DNA of 64,000 nucleotides, taken from NCBI GenBank assembly GCA_928724745.1, contig CAKMXJ010000037.1:1054001-1118000 (forward strand). Direction: 5' to 3'. Under the pieces are notes generated by a model, which was given only the letters and a program-made list of their open reading frames with translations, ran no database searches and was not told the origin of the DNA. The first letter of the stretch is position 1. Each line of letters starts with the position of its first letter. The stretch comes from Anthracocystis setariae (Eukaryota; Basidiomycota; Ustilaginomycetes; Ustilaginales; Ustilaginaceae). The position numbers and the translations under genes were made by a program. This document shows positions 63,179 through 64,000 of this stretch, piece by piece.

Positions 63179-63768
63179 GTATCGAATGGATGCAATCAAT
63201 TGAAGCATATCACTCTGCTTTACAGTCGACTTACAAGGTCAGCTTAGGTGAGCACCGAATTTATGGTTCATTGTCCTACTATAGTAGCCAACGGTCCCGC
63301 CATGAGAAAATAAATGCAACTCTCGATGAATCGAATCGATAGATTACAGAGGTTGGCGGGAAGAACGTCTTGTGAAGCAAAGCAATTGATAGGTCCACGT
63401 TGAAGCTATCCGTGAAAGTGGGAGAGCCATCAAAGAGTTGAGGGCGGATGTCGACTGGTGGTTCCTCGTTGAGACATCTCATTATTGGTCTTTCACCGAT
63501 GAAGGAAAGTCGGCCGTTGATTCTGGTACGCATTTCGCCTTATCTCCTTATCTCTGACTCGCGTCGATAGAAGAGATGCAATCACCTGCGGGGTACTCCG
63601 CAAAGCTGCCGAACCTACGAAGACAGCATCCACGTTGAAAGTTCAAGCGGGATAACGAACGGTGCAGTAAGTTCTGCTTCGAGACGATCGTGTGAAAGCA
63701 CGCCGAACTCGAGCTAGCCATCGCAGTGCATGGTGGGATGATCCTGTTTGGCGGTGGTGCTGTAAAGG
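63179..63768. other. Region between the PPPDE-Trx-PUL stop and the transporter fragment
   Basis: 590 bp with no recognised gene. Too short for the missing N-terminal half of the transporter that follows (roughly 1.2 kb would be needed). The transporter frame is open back to about 63711, but the residues (WWDDPVWRWCCK) are not family-like. Confidence 0.5.
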
Positions 63769-64000
63769 TGGGTTTATCCTGTACGGATGGCTCTATCAGA
63801 CCAAGGGCGTCATCATCTCTCCTGCTGTCACGCCCATCTTCTGCGGCTTGGTATGGAAAAAGACCAACAAGAAGGCCTGTATGGTTGCCATGGTCGTCGG
63901 TCTCGTTTGCGGTATCGTAGCTTGGACAGTCACCGCTGCCACCCTCTACGGCGAAGTCACTGTGCTGACCACAGGTGAGGACTACCCTTCGCTTGCTGGA
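63769..64000 (+). CDS. DUR3-like urea/sodium symporter fragment, truncated at 5' and by window edge
   Basis: Reads GFILYGWLYQTKGVIISPAV, then TPIFCGLVWKKTNKKACM, a membrane segment VVGLVCGIVAWTVTAATLYG, and EVTVLTTGEDYPSLAG. This resembles the middle of fungal DUR3 (SSS family) around ...LIAWLVTAxxxYGEI..TTG.D.PMLAG, an active urea/polyamine transporter of the plasma membrane. An AAAG just before 63769 could be a splice acceptor. The first ~400 residues of a DUR3 protein cannot fit between here and the previous gene, so this is either a 5'-truncated copy or the 5' part lies elsewhere. Confidence 0.6.

Overview
The window is nuclear DNA of a basidiomycete smut fungus (Ustilaginales: Ustilago, Sporisorium, Pseudozyma or a close relative). 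The protein content is fungal and eukaryotic, many long genes have no intron, and the introns that are present are short (about 40-240 bp) with GT...AG ends. The Zn2Cys6 factor, the PAK kinase with a CRIB box but no PH domain (Smu1/Ste20 type), and the bifunctional tryptophan synthase all fit. There is no operon logic. Neighbouring genes are mostly convergent or divergent housekeeping genes. The species call is inference from gene content only.

Layout. 1-12.4 kb: 3' part of a DYRK/Pom1-type kinase, TIM44, mitoribosomal protein mL59, queuosine salvage glycosylase QNG1, and a Zn2Cys6 regulator. 12.4-15.2 kb: gene-poor, with a pentamer repeat and one doubtful reading frame. 15.2-41 kb: dense housekeeping block with PAN2, phosphatidylserine synthase, SPF45 (three exons), MED4, ubiquitin-S27a, DDX41, the ER ubiquitin ligase Doa10, RAD9 (two exons), TRP5 and the Smu1-type PAK. 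41-43.5 kb: transposon debris, a TA-flanked MITE with a solo LTR nested in it. 43.5-47.6 kb: F-BAR/RhoGAP protein (Rgd1 type) and a bHLH factor. 47.6-55 kb: accessory region with two full-length IS630/Tc1-mariner-type DD34E transposons about 1 kb apart. One transposase is broken by a single stop codon and the other is intact. 55-64 kb: a DUF202 membrane protein, a thioredoxin-PITH-membrane/coiled-coil fusion gene, a second solo LTR, a PPPDE-thioredoxin-PUL protein, and at the right edge a piece of a DUR3-like urea transporter with no room for its N-terminal half.

How genes relate. Several products belong to the ubiquitin-proteasome system: ubiquitin-S27a, Doa10, the PITH protein (the PITH domain of Txl1/TXNL1 binds the 26S proteasome) and the PUL protein (PUL domains bind Cdc48/p97). 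The last two both carry a thioredoxin fold and lie head-to-head. The most unusual locus is the thioredoxin-PITH gene. The PITH exon runs without a stop into a long membrane/coiled-coil protein. The intron between the thioredoxin and PITH parts, if retained, encodes a hydrophobic C-terminal tail, a stop codon and a nearby AATAAA, so a short tail-anchored thioredoxin is possible. The IS630-type elements have about 155-164 bp terminal inverted repeats built from iterated short motifs, and the MITE shares its end sequence with one of them.

Start codons were checked by eye. Where an open frame continued upstream without ATG, the first plausible ATG was used.
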